A stretch of 64,000 nucleotides of DNA from Pedobacter ginsengisoli (lineage in GTDB: Bacteria; Bacteroidota; Bacteroidia; Sphingobacteriales; Sphingobacteriaceae), in the NCBI RefSeq assembly GCF_030244015.1, contig NZ_JASSYX010000002.1:62001-126000 (forward strand), read 5' to 3'. Positions within the stretch are counted from its first letter, which is position 1; every line of letters begins with the position of its first letter. The notes beneath the pieces are model-generated. The model was not told where the DNA came from, searched no databases, and saw only the letters and a list, made by a program, of their open reading frames with translations. Shown piece after piece: positions 9,405-17,405 of this stretch. A program made the translations under genes and the position numbers.

Positions 9405-10238
9405 ATGGAGTATATTTTACACAACGACGAATTCGTTCCTGCGGACCAGCCCATACTAACCGCCCATAACCGTGGATTCAGGTACGGTGACGGACTATTT
9501 GAATCCATGAGGATGTGCAATGGCAAACTAAAATTTGCCGAACAGCATGCCGACAGGCTAAAAGCCGGTATGAAAGCGCTTAAAATTGAAGGGGGAAACC
9601 TTCTTGACGAATATTTTTTAAGACAAAAGACCACCGAACTTTGCAGGAAAAACAAGCTCAGGGACAATGTACGGTTCAGGCTCTCAGTTTATCGTGCAGG
9701 AGAGGGTCTTTACACCCCGGAAAACAACAAATCAGGGTACATCCTAGAAGCATCTGCCCTGACAGAAAACAACTACGAACTCAATAAAAAAGGCCTGATC
9801 GTTGATGTATACGACGAACTGACCAAACAAATAGACAAGCTGGCCAACTATAAGACAAGTAATTCCCTGCTTTACGTCATGGCCGGATTGTACAAGAAAC
9901 AGCACCGTTTGGACGAAGCATTTATACTGAACCAAAATGGCTTCCTCTGTGAAAGCATCAGTTCAAATGTTTTTGTGGTTTACAATCAGCAGATTTATAC
10001 CCCTGCGCTGTCAGAAGGCTGCATTACAGGTGTAATGAGGGGTGTGGTGATGAACATTGCGAAGATGAACAGCATTTCAATGGTCGAAGCACAGATCAAT
10101 CCTGAGGTTTTAAAGGAAGCAGACGAAGTATTTGTTACCAATGCAACAGGTGGTGTTCGCTGGGTAATGGGCTATGGGCGAAAACGCTACTTCAATGAAG
10201 TGTCAAAAGAACTTAGCGCAAAACTGAACCTGCTGTAA
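9405..10238 (+). CDS. Class IV aminotransferase (BCAT/DAAT/ADC-lyase family)
   Basis: 277 aa PLP fold-type IV enzyme. N-terminal NRGFRYGDGLFESMRM is the family signature; the presumed PLP lysine is K150 in KLANYKTSNSLLYV, followed by EAFILNQNGFLCESISSNVF and ACITGVMRG-like GCITGVMRGVV. The family includes branched-chain aminotransferase, D-amino-acid aminotransferase and 4-amino-4-deoxychorismate lyase (PabC); sequence alone does not decide. The gene is 13 bp downstream of rluD, and its stop abuts the stop of the convergent fmt gene with no spacer. Confidence 0.87.
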   Translation: MEYILHNDEFVPADQPILTAHNRGFRYGDGLFESMRMCNGKLKFAEQHADRLKAGMKALKIEGGNLLDEYFLRQKTTELCRKNKLRDNVRFRLSVYRAGEGLYTPENNKSGYILEASALTENNYELNKKGLIVDVYDELTKQIDKLANYKTSNSLLYVMAGLYKKQHRLDEAFILNQNGFLCESISSNVFVVYNQQIYTPALSEGCITGVMRGVVMNIAKMNSISMVEAQINPEVLKEADEVFVTNATGGVRWVMGYGRKRYFNEVSKELSAKLNLL

Positions 10239-11147
10239 CTACAACCGCATCCCCCTTAAAAATTCATCAGTCCTCATTCTTTTTTTACCCTCGTATTGCA
10301 GATCGGTCAATTTAATGAAACCGTCTTTGGCGGCAAACTTCAGATAAGTCTTGCCATCAGACAGGAAGGCCCCGGCGGAAATGCCCGGCTCCTTATCCTC
10401 AAGCTCCGCCTTAAAGATCTTCAGGACCTTATCATTCAGCTTGGTAAACGCCGTCGGATAGGGACTCAGGCCCCTGATCTGATTATATATTTTTAAGGCA
10501 GGCTGGTTCCAGTCAATCAGGCAATCCTCTTTAAAGATCTTGGGCGCATGCTTCAATTCAGCGCTTTGCGGCTGCGGCTGCTCCTGATAATCACCATTGG
10601 CTATCGCCCTTACAGTTTTAACCAGCAATCCCGCCCCGGCATGCATCAGCTCATCATGCAGCTCCCCCGCAGTCTCATCAGACCTTATTTCCACCCTTTC
10701 GGAAAATATCACATCACCCGTATCAATCTCATGTTTCAGGAAAAAAGTAGTCACACCGCTTTCCTTTTCTCCGTTGATGATGGCATGATTGATGGGAGCG
10801 GCACCCCTGTATTGAGGAAGTAAAGACGCATGCAGGTTGATCGTACCACTCGGAGGCATATTCCACACCAGCTCCGGCAGCATCCGGAAAGCCACCACCA
10901 CCTGCAGGTCCGCATTCAGCGATTTCAGTTCCTCCAGGAAAATAGGATCTTTCAGTTTCAGCGGCTGCAAAACCGGGATGCCTTTTAATACTGCGTATTG
11001 CTTTACAGCACTTTCCTGCAATTTCTGGCCCCTGCCGGCAGGCTTATCTGCAGCGGTAACCACGCCAACGACCTCAAAACCAGCTTCAACCAAAGCATTA
11101 AGAGATGCCACTGCAAAATCGGGAGTGCCCATGAAAACTATTTTCAT
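10239..11147 (-). CDS. fmt: Methionyl-tRNA formyltransferase
   Basis: 302 aa (family about 310-315). It formylates the initiator Met-tRNA. The N-terminal formyltransferase domain begins MKIVFMGTPDFAV, contains AADKPAGRGQKL and the catalytic HASLLPQYRGAAPINHAIINGE motif (Asn/His), followed by GVTTFFLKHEIDTGD. A C-terminal OB-like tRNA-binding domain starts near residue 205. The def gene often found next to fmt is absent here. The coding sequence ends exactly where the convergent aminotransferase gene ends. The 207 bp upstream to the topoisomerase gene contain no other gene and no clear -7 box. Confidence 0.95.
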   Translation of the reverse strand: MKIVFMGTPDFAVASLNALVEAGFEVVGVVTAADKPAGRGQKLQESAVKQYAVLKGIPVLQPLKLKDPIFLEELKSLNADLQVVVAFRMLPELVWNMPPSGTINLHASLLPQYRGAAPINHAIINGEKESGVTTFFLKHEIDTGDVIFSERVEIRSDETAGELHDELMHAGAGLLVKTVRAIANGDYQEQPQPQSAELKHAPKIFKEDCLIDWNQPALKIYNQIRGLSPYPTAFTKLNDKVLKIFKAELEDKEPGISAGAFLSDGKTYLKFAAKDGFIKLTDLQYEGKKRMRTDEFLRGMRL

Positions 11148-11354
11148 AATTTTATTGTTTGGTTCTTCAGTAGTATTAAATTTTTTATTGTCTTCAAGCT
11201 GCCTTCAGGGGTTTTATTGTAATGAAGCGATCGTGATCCGGTCATTCTCTGTTTGATTTGAAAGATCCTGAGGGCTTCATATGTTTTTGTTTGAGATTAA
11301 CGGCAAAATGAGCCTGCAAAATAAAAAATTAAACGCATATTTTAGGAAAACTAT

Positions 11355-12431
11355 ATGGTACAAACCATCGAGGAGATCAGATCAAGCGGATTGACATATG
11401 CAACTGATAGTCAGCCAGGCATATACAGAAAAGGGAAGCCGGGAGCGTTTTATTATGAAGATAAGGACGGAAACCGGATTGCCGGTGAGGATCAATTGGC
11501 CAGAATAAAGGCGCTCGTGATCCCGCCAGCATGGACCAATGTATGGATTGCGAGCAGAAAGAGTGCCTACCTGCAGGTCACCGGCTTTGATGCTGCAGGT
11601 AGAAAACAATACAAGTATCATCCGGAATGGACCTCAAGACGGTCTGATAGCAAATATTTCCGTTTACTGGAATTTGGCAAAGTCCTCCCGCAAGCACGGA
11701 AGCAAATAGCAAAAGACTTAAAGCGTAAAGAATTTGATGAAACAAAAGTATTGGCCATCTGCATGCGGGTGATGCTAAAAACATTGATAAGGGTAGGAAA
11801 TGAATCCTACAGAGAATTGTACGGCAGCTACGGACTCAGTACCCTGAAAAATAAACACGTACAGATCAACGGGGACCGTCTTAAACTTAGCTTTACCGGG
11901 AAAAAAGGAGTGCGGCAAAACGTAGACCTCAACGACAGGACACTCGCGAAACTGGTGAAGAAATGCAAAGAAATTCCCGGACAGAATCTCTTTCAGTACT
12001 ACACCGATGGGCAGGAACACCGACCGATTGATTCCGGAAAGATCAACAACTATATCCGCGAGATCACCGGAAGTGACTTTACCGCAAAGGACTTTCGCAC
12101 ATGGGGTGGGACACTGGAGGCCCTAAGGCAATTGGCCAAATGCAGTGTACACGATATTGAAAGGCCGAAAAAGAAAATTATCGTCGAAGTGCTGGACTGC
12201 GTGGCCGGCAAACTTGGAAACACCAGGGCAGTCTGTAAAAGTTCCTATGTCTACCCATTGCTCCTGGAAGCCTTCGAAAACGATGAGCTTTCCACATACC
12301 TCAAAAAAATCAATATTCAATCATCTATCAGCGATACTGCCCTGGAAAATGATGAAAAAGTACTGATGCAATTCTTAAGAGCCGCTCAAAAGTCAAAAAC
12401 TCAAAAGCCGAAACACGGGAAGGCCGCTTAA
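11355..12431 (+). CDS. DNA topoisomerase IB (poxvirus/eukaryote-like)
   Basis: 358 aa type IB topoisomerase, which relaxes supercoils through a 3'-phosphotyrosine intermediate. An N-terminal domain (GKPGAFYYEDKDGNRI...LVIPPAWTNVWI) precedes the catalytic domain. Visible catalytic elements are R146 in RVGNESY, the KDFRTWGGT segment with the second arginine, and nucleophile Y298 in KSSYVYPLL. Length fits bacterial type IB enzymes (about 330-370 aa), which occur sporadically in bacteria. The basic C terminus is typical. It stands alone between divergent fmt and a minus-strand small gene. Confidence 0.92.
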   Translation: MVQTIEEIRSSGLTYATDSQPGIYRKGKPGAFYYEDKDGNRIAGEDQLARIKALVIPPAWTNVWIASRKSAYLQVTGFDAAGRKQYKYHPEWTSRRSDSKYFRLLEFGKVLPQARKQIAKDLKRKEFDETKVLAICMRVMLKTLIRVGNESYRELYGSYGLSTLKNKHVQINGDRLKLSFTGKKGVRQNVDLNDRTLAKLVKKCKEIPGQNLFQYYTDGQEHRPIDSGKINNYIREITGSDFTAKDFRTWGGTLEALRQLAKCSVHDIERPKKKIIVEVLDCVAGKLGNTRAVCKSSYVYPLLLEAFENDELSTYLKKINIQSSISDTALENDEKVLMQFLRAAQKSKTQKPKHGKAA

Positions 12432-12450
12432 ACTACCAATGACAGCATGC

Positions 12451-12663
12451 TTAAATTTTTGGTGCCTTTTTTATAGGGTGCACAGGCTGCTCACCCTGTT
12501 CCCGTTGTTTGGCCGGATTTTTAAAATGAGGCTCTTTCCTGTCATAATCCATATCTTCAGGTTTTTTAACAGCCTTATCACCAGCGGATACCTTTCCTTT
12601 TGGAACTTCTTCCCTAAAGTTGCTGCTGGGTTTGTCATTTTTCTTTTTTGGTTCGCTGTTCAT
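12451..12663 (-). CDS. Small hydrophilic protein of unknown function
   Basis: 70 aa from ATG 12663; an in-frame ATG at 12696 would add 11 residues running into the tandem repeat. The product is very polar and rich in Lys, Pro, Glu and Asp (MNSEPKKKNDKPSSNF..., PEDMDYDRKEPHFKNPAKQ), with no membrane segment or cysteine, and is probably disordered. I do not recognise the family. Support comes from its clean coding composition compared with the opposite frame, and from the A-rich stretch before the ATG. It is tail-to-tail with the topoisomerase gene (19 bp between stops). Confidence 0.5.
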   Translation of the reverse strand: MNSEPKKKNDKPSSNFREEVPKGKVSAGDKAVKKPEDMDYDRKEPHFKNPAKQREQGEQPVHPIKKAPKI

Positions 12664-12686
12664 ATTTATTGGTTGTTTAAAATAAG

Positions 12687-12755
12687 CGGTCGTCATCCCG
12701 ATATTAACACGGTCGTCATCCAGGTATTAACACGGTCGTCATCCCGAGGAACCGA
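12687..12755. repeat. Three tandem copies of a 23 bp unit
   Basis: Units at 12687-12709, 12710-12732 and 12733-12755 all begin CGGTCGTCATCC. The first two also share the tail TATTAACA; the third runs into the hairpin repeat below. It sits upstream of the small minus-strand gene. Confidence 0.8.
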
Positions 12756-12809
12756 GGGATCTCTTGAATTATGCTTAACCAGGAGATCTCTCCTATCGTC
12801 GAGATGACG
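12737..12809. repeat. Imperfect hairpin repeat downstream of the NamZ-type gene
   Basis: Two 27 bp arms (12737-12763 and 12783-12809) are inverted repeats with about 21 of 27 positions paired. On the minus strand the element starts CGTCATCTCGACGATAGG, 40 bp past the stop of the NamZ-type gene. The same block recurs at 17105-17131, past the stop of the divergent dehydrogenase gene and in the same orientation relative to that gene. Confidence 0.75.
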
Positions 12810-12849
12810 GGCCTGCGATCATTACCATCATCCTCTCCCGCCGTCCTCA

Positions 12850-14115
12850 CTAAGGATACAACAAATACTTCTTGCGCATTGTTTTATAACTGCTCAGGCC
12901 CGGCTCCCAGCTTGCCCTGATTTCCTTTTCGGACTTACCATCAATAATCTGCTGGCGAAAAGCAGAGGTCCCGACCAGTTTCTCGATCGTACCCATTTCC
13001 TTGCTCAGTTTCGAATTAAAAAAATCAGCTTTATTCGGTGCAGCTTTGTACAATTCAATGATCCAGCCCAGATTGATCTGTTTAGTTTTTCTAAAAATAG
13101 AAGTATCATAATTTCTCAGGTCTAGCCCATAACAGACTTGGTTCATAAACAAAGGCGTCTCCGACATTCCCTTAATGCTCACCGGCGTATAAGAAAAATC
13201 ATATTTACCCTTCAGGTAAGGCGCACCCACTACAGTAAAAGGAAACTGCGTTCCCCGGCCATGGTTCAGATAAGTCCCCTCAAACAGGCAGGTGGTTGGG
13301 TAAAGCAAGATCGACTGCGCCGTATTCAGGTTCGGAGATGGCTTTACCGGAAGCACATACGGCATATCGTGTGTATAATTTGCCACCCTGATCACCCTGA
13401 TCTTACACCTCAGCTTATTGTCCAGCCAGCCCTCGCCGTTCAGCATCTGCGCATATTCACCTACTGTCAATCCATGAACAATAGGAATAGGCTTCAGACC
13501 AATTCCCGACTTGTGCTGAGGCTCTAGTATCGGCCCGTCAATATAAAAACCGTTCGGATTCGGCCTGTCGAGGATCAAAAGTTCCTTGTTGTGCTCCGCA
13601 CAAGCCTCCATTACACGCTGTAAAGTATTGATATAGGTATAAAAACGGACGCCAACATCCTGGATGTCAAAGATCATAATATCGACATCAGCAAGATCCT
13701 CTTTGGTAGGCGTCGAGTGCTTGCCATACAACGAGATCGCCTTGATACCGGTTTTTGCATCCACATCATCACTCACATGCACACCCGCACTGGCGTTGCC
13801 GCGAAAACCATGCTCAGGTCCGAAGATCTTTACAATTTTCACCCCCAGTTTTAGTAAGCTGTCTACAGTTGTCTCCCTGCCGATGACCGACGTAGGATTG
13901 ACCACCATACCAACCCGTTTCCCTTTCAGATAAGGAACATAAAGCCCCGTCTGCTCAGCTCCGGTGAGCAGTTTTTTCGGCTTGTCAATGTCCTCCGCTT
14001 TGACCTTATAAGGATCAGGAACACCAGGATTAAACTTGAATTTAGGAGAGCCACAGGCATTAAGCCCAAGTACCAGCAGCGTAATACTGAAAATCTGAGT
14101 TAAAGAATTTGTCAT
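12850..14115 (-). CDS. DUF1343 lipoprotein, NamZ-type exo-beta-N-acetylmuramidase
   Basis: 421 aa from ATG 14113-14115. This start gives a lipoprotein signal peptide (TNSLTQIFSITLLVLGLNAC, lipobox Cys followed by GSP); upstream in-frame ATGs at 14145 and 14175 lie in non-conserved sequence. The mature part matches DUF1343 proteins: GKRVGMVVNPTSVIG, IFGPEHGFRGNASAG, DIMIFDIQDVGVRFYTYI and LILDRPNPNG. Characterised members (NamZ) remove N-acetylmuramic acid from the non-reducing end of peptidoglycan fragments. Likely located in the periplasm or outer membrane. Divergent from the large dehydrogenase gene (about 90 bp between starts) and followed by a hairpin repeat. Confidence 0.87.
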   Translation of the reverse strand: MTNSLTQIFSITLLVLGLNACGSPKFKFNPGVPDPYKVKAEDIDKPKKLLTGAEQTGLYVPYLKGKRVGMVVNPTSVIGRETTVDSLLKLGVKIVKIFGPEHGFRGNASAGVHVSDDVDAKTGIKAISLYGKHSTPTKEDLADVDIMIFDIQDVGVRFYTYINTLQRVMEACAEHNKELLILDRPNPNGFYIDGPILEPQHKSGIGLKPIPIVHGLTVGEYAQMLNGEGWLDNKLRCKIRVIRVANYTHDMPYVLPVKPSPNLNTAQSILLYPTTCLFEGTYLNHGRGTQFPFTVVGAPYLKGKYDFSYTPVSIKGMSETPLFMNQVCYGLDLRNYDTSIFRKTKQINLGWIIELYKAAPNKADFFNSKLSKEMGTIEKLVGTSAFRQQIIDGKSEKEIRASWEPGLSSYKTMRKKYLLYP

Positions 14116-14204
14116 TATAGGTAAGTTCTTATCATTGTGTATCATGTACACTATAAAGGTAAAAATTTCAAGCAAAGTTTATTATATTGGGCTGACAAAA
14201 CCAA

Positions 14205-17096
14205 ATGATAACCATGAAGATCAAAATCATTGCTATTGCTGCAGCGGTTGCAGTAATTTCAGGCTATACCCTGAAAAAAAACCTCGACCTGAAAGTCCCT
14301 GACAAATACCTTTCAGATGAGACCCAGCTGTTTCTTCCGGATGACCTGGAAGGCACCCTTTGGGCAGAATCCCCAAAATTTTATAACCCCACCAATATCG
14401 ACGTAGACATCAAAGGACGTCTTTGGGTAACAGAGGCTGTAAATTATAGAAAATACAACAACAAAGCACCTCATTTCAAAGACAGGGCAGAAGGTGACCG
14501 GGTAGTGATCCTCGAAGACAAAGACGGCGACGGCGTGGCCGAAACCTCCAAAATATTCGTACAGGACAAGGATCTTGTCGCACCGCTTGGCATCTCTGTG
14601 ATCGGCAACAAAGTGATCGTATCCTGTGCCCCTTCACTGATCGTTTATACAGACGAAAACGGCGATGACAAACCAGATAAAAAAGAAGTATTCCTGACAG
14701 GATTTGGCGGTCTGGACCATGACCACAGTTTACATGCAGTTTTTGCCGGTCCGGACGGTAAATATTATTTCAATGCAGGCAACGCCGGACCCCATATTGT
14801 AACCGACAAAGCCGGCTGGCATTTGCGCTCCGGAAGTAACTATAACGGCGGGTCTCCTTACAACAATACCAACAAAGGTGGCCTGGTCAGTGACGACGGA
14901 AAAGTCTGGGTAGGAGGAATAGCCATGCGCGTAAACCCGGACGGAACCGGACTGAAAGTACTGGGCCATAACTTCCGTAACTCCTATGAATTTACCATGG
15001 ATTCTTACGGCAACATGTGGCAGAACGACAATGACGACGACGGAAATAAAGGCGTCCGCGTTTCCTGGCTGATGGAAGGCGCCAATATGGGCTATGCCAG
15101 TGCAGACGGTACCCGCAGATGGGAAAATGACCGTCGTCCAGGCATGAGTACCCCTGCGGCACACTGGCACCAGGAAGATCCGGGAGTACTCCCTTACGGA
15201 GACAATACCGGCGCAGGCTCACCAACAGGAGTAGCCTTCAATGAAGGCGATGCACTTGGCGAGAAATACCGCGGTATGCTGCTGGCCTGCGATGCCGGAC
15301 GTAACGTCGTATTTGCCTACAAACCCGGAGTCAATGGAGCCGGATATGACCTGAACCGTCAGAACCTGATCACTTCTCTGTCTGATGACGAAGTAGCCGT
15401 AGCGAAAAGCTCGGTAGGTCAGGATGAAAAAACCAAATGGTTCCGCCCGAGTGACGTAGCCATAGGCACAGACGGAGCGATCTATGTCGCTGACTGGTAC
15501 GACAGTATGGTCGGTGGCCACCGGATGACAGATACAACAGGCACAGGCCGTATCTACCGCATCGTACCAAAAGGCAAAAAGCTGACCAGCCCTAAACTGA
15601 GCCTGAAAACTACAAAAGGACAGATAGAAGCCTTGTTGAGCCCGGCGATCAATGTGCGCAACTCCGGCTTTGTACTGCTTGTAGCACAAGGCAGCAAAGC
15701 TATAAAAGACGTTAAAAAACTTTTGACTGCCACCAACCCTTACCACAGAGCAAGAGCCATCTGGCTGCTTTCCAATATGGGGCCTGAGGGCGTTAGCACT
15801 GTAGAAAGCCTGCTTAAAGACAACGATCCAAACCTGCGCATCGCCGCATTCCGTGCTTTAAGAGAAGCAAAACCAGATATTATTCCTTATGCTGATCAGC
15901 TCAGCAAAGATCCATCCGCGGCAGTACGCCGTGAAGTGGCCGTAGCATTGCGCGACGTGCCATTGGATAAAACCCAAAGCATCATCACTGCCCTGGCAGA
16001 ACAATATGATGGCAAAGACCGTTATTACCTGGAAGCCTTAGGTCAGGCAGCAATGGGCAAAGAAGAAGCACTTTACCCTGTTTTGAACACCAAACTCGGC
16101 GGCGATCCGTTAAAATGGAGCCCAGCATTCAGCGGCATCGTATGGCGCCTGCATCCAAAAGCAGCTTTACCTGCATTGAAGCAGCGTGCCGCATCCAGCC
16201 AGCTTTCTGCTGAGCAGCGCAAACAGGCCGTTGTAGCTATTGGCTTTGTCAAAGACCAGCAGGCAGCCGATGCCATGCAGGAACTGATGACCAATGCAGA
16301 TGCCTCAGTAAAAGAACAGGCTCTTTGGTGGCTGCGTTACCGTCAGGGCAATGAGTGGGCCGATTATAAAATCACAATTCCTGAAGCCGCCTCATCGGTA
16401 AACGTAGCAGCACAAAAGAAAATGCTGGCACTGAAGCAGAAGCTCGAAAACAGCGCGACCTCACAGAAAGATAAAATAGAAGCTGCCAAAGCAATGGCCA
16501 AAGATAAGATCGGCGGAGAGATGCTGATTGGTATGGCGGTCGATAAAAAACTGTCCAAAGAACTGACTGATGAGATCAGTACCGTGATCTTCAGCAATCC
16601 TGAACAGACCGTGCGTGTGCTGGCCAGCGATTATTTCAAAAAACCAGGTGTGACGACTGTACTTTCCATTCCTAAAATTGCTAAGCTGACCGGTGATGCA
16701 AAAGCAGGCCGCCTGGTGTTCCAGAACAAATGTACCACTTGTCATAAAGTGGGCAATGAAGGTGCAAACATTGGCCCTGAACTGACCCTGATCGGCAAGA
16801 AGTTTGAAAAAAATGGCTTACTTGATGCCATCATCAATCCGAGTGCTGGTATGGCCTTTGGTTATGAGTCCTGGCTGATCACCAAAAAAGACGGAACTAC
16901 GGTTTCCGGGTTCTTACAGGCTGATGGACAGACGGTAGTGCTCAAAGGCATGGCTGGTGAGAAGTACAACATCAAAGCATCAGACATTGCCTCGCGCAAG
17001 CAGTTCTCTACCTCGATCATGCCGGAGCCATCAGGCCTGCAGCTGAGCGAGAAAGACCTGGCGAATGTGGTGCAGTATTTACTGACGATTAAGTAA
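14205..17096 (+). CDS. Secreted beta-propeller/HEAT/cytochrome c protein (PVC-type membrane-bound dehydrogenase)
   Basis: 963 aa. The signal peptide is MKIKIIAIAAAVAVISGYT, starting at the second ATG (14214); ATG 14205 adds three residues. Domains in order: a sugar/sorbosone-dehydrogenase-like beta-propeller (about 45-455, with DKDGDGVAE, GLDHDHSLHAV, VNPDGTGLKVLGHNFRN, GAIYVADWYDSMVGGH), HEAT-like repeats (about 470-740), and a C-terminal c-type cytochrome with C843-T-T-C846-H847. The last part has the heme-binding-region pattern GDAKAGRLVFQNKC...GANIGPELTLIG...IINPSAGMAFGYESWLI. This architecture is common in Planctomycetes and Verrucomicrobia and is also seen in Bacteroidota. The substrate is unknown, probably a sugar or polyol oxidised in the periplasm. 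Confidence 0.85.
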   Translation: MITMKIKIIAIAAAVAVISGYTLKKNLDLKVPDKYLSDETQLFLPDDLEGTLWAESPKFYNPTNIDVDIKGRLWVTEAVNYRKYNNKAPHFKDRAEGDRVVILEDKDGDGVAETSKIFVQDKDLVAPLGISVIGNKVIVSCAPSLIVYTDENGDDKPDKKEVFLTGFGGLDHDHSLHAVFAGPDGKYYFNAGNAGPHIVTDKAGWHLRSGSNYNGGSPYNNTNKGGLVSDDGKVWVGGIAMRVNPDGTGLKVLGHNFRNSYEFTMDSYGNMWQNDNDDDGNKGVRVSWLMEGANMGYASADGTRRWENDRRPGMSTPAAHWHQEDPGVLPYGDNTGAGSPTGVAFNEGDALGEKYRGMLLACDAGRNVVFAYKPGVNGAGYDLNRQNLITSLSDDEVAVAKSSVGQDEKTKWFRPSDVAIGTDGAIYVADWYDSMVGGHRMTDTTGTGRIYRIVPKGKKLTSPKLSLKTTKGQIEALLSPAINVRNSGFVLLVAQGSKAIKDVKKLLTATNPYHRARAIWLLSNMGPEGVSTVESLLKDNDPNLRIAAFRALREAKPDIIPYADQLSKDPSAAVRREVAVALRDVPLDKTQSIITALAEQYDGKDRYYLEALGQAAMGKEEALYPVLNTKLGGDPLKWSPAFSGIVWRLHPKAALPALKQRAASSQLSAEQRKQAVVAIGFVKDQQAADAMQELMTNADASVKEQALWWLRYRQGNEWADYKITIPEAASSVNVAAQKKMLALKQKLENSATSQKDKIEAAKAMAKDKIGGEMLIGMAVDKKLSKELTDEISTVIFSNPEQTVRVLASDYFKKPGVTTVLSIPKIAKLTGDAKAGRLVFQNKCTTCHKVGNEGANIGPELTLIGKKFEKNGLLDAIINPSAGMAFGYESWLITKKDGTTVSGFLQADGQTVVLKGMAGEKYNIKASDIASRKQFSTSIMPEPSGLQLSEKDLANVVQYLLTIK

Positions 17097-17104
17097 GAAG
17101 TTTC

Positions 17105-17131
17105 CGTCATCTCGACGATAGGAGAGATCTC
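17105..17131 (+). repeat. Second copy of the 27 bp hairpin-repeat block
   Basis: Begins CGTCATCTCGACGATAGG and is the exact reverse complement of 12783-12809. It starts 8 bp after the dehydrogenase stop and supplies the left part of the terminator that follows. Confidence 0.85.
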
Positions 17132-17162
17132 TTGTTCAACTATAACAAGAGATCTCTTTTTT
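17123..17162 (+). terminator. Rho-independent terminator of the dehydrogenase gene
   Basis: A perfect 14 bp stem (AGAGATCTCTTGTT, 17123-17136, with 17144-17157), a 7 nt loop and then a run of T. It is built partly from the dispersed repeat block. Confidence 0.8.
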
Positions 17163-17165
17163 ATG

Positions 17166-17304
17166 GCTAGGGGGCAATTTGTTTTTAACCGCTTGGAGCA
17201 GGAAAAAATAACCGTTCTCTTCGAAGACTGGACCTAGCGCGCTGAAAAAGCGCACAGAGTCCTATGTCTTCTCTGAGAAGGTGATTTTTCTGCTCCCCGC
17301 TAGC
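17166..17304. repeat. Long imperfect palindrome (about 139 bp), hairpin element
   Basis: Outer arms GCTAGGGGG and CCCCGCTAGC; then GGAGCAG (17195) pairs with CTGCTCC (17290-17296). Further in, a run of about 30 bp ending in GAAGAC pairs imperfectly with GTCTTCTCTGAGAAGG. The centre has nested GGAC/GTCC and GCGC/GCGC stems. No open reading frame; could be a miniature element or a structured RNA. Confidence 0.6.
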
Positions 17305-17405
17305 GTAAAGAAGATAAGCCTCGGATCAAATAGGATAAGCCCGGAATCAAAATTTTATTTGCATTTTTGCCCTGTCACTTTTGAACAACTTAACGGCGCA
17401 TAAGA

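Noticed and set aside
12687..12755. Tandem 23 bp units as a short CRISPR array
   Set aside because: Units abut without spacers and there are no cas genes.
12439..12807. Plus-strand frame of 122 codons across the tandem repeats
   Set aside because: It overlaps the more plausible minus-strand small gene and runs through the tandem and hairpin repeats, giving repeat-derived amino acids.
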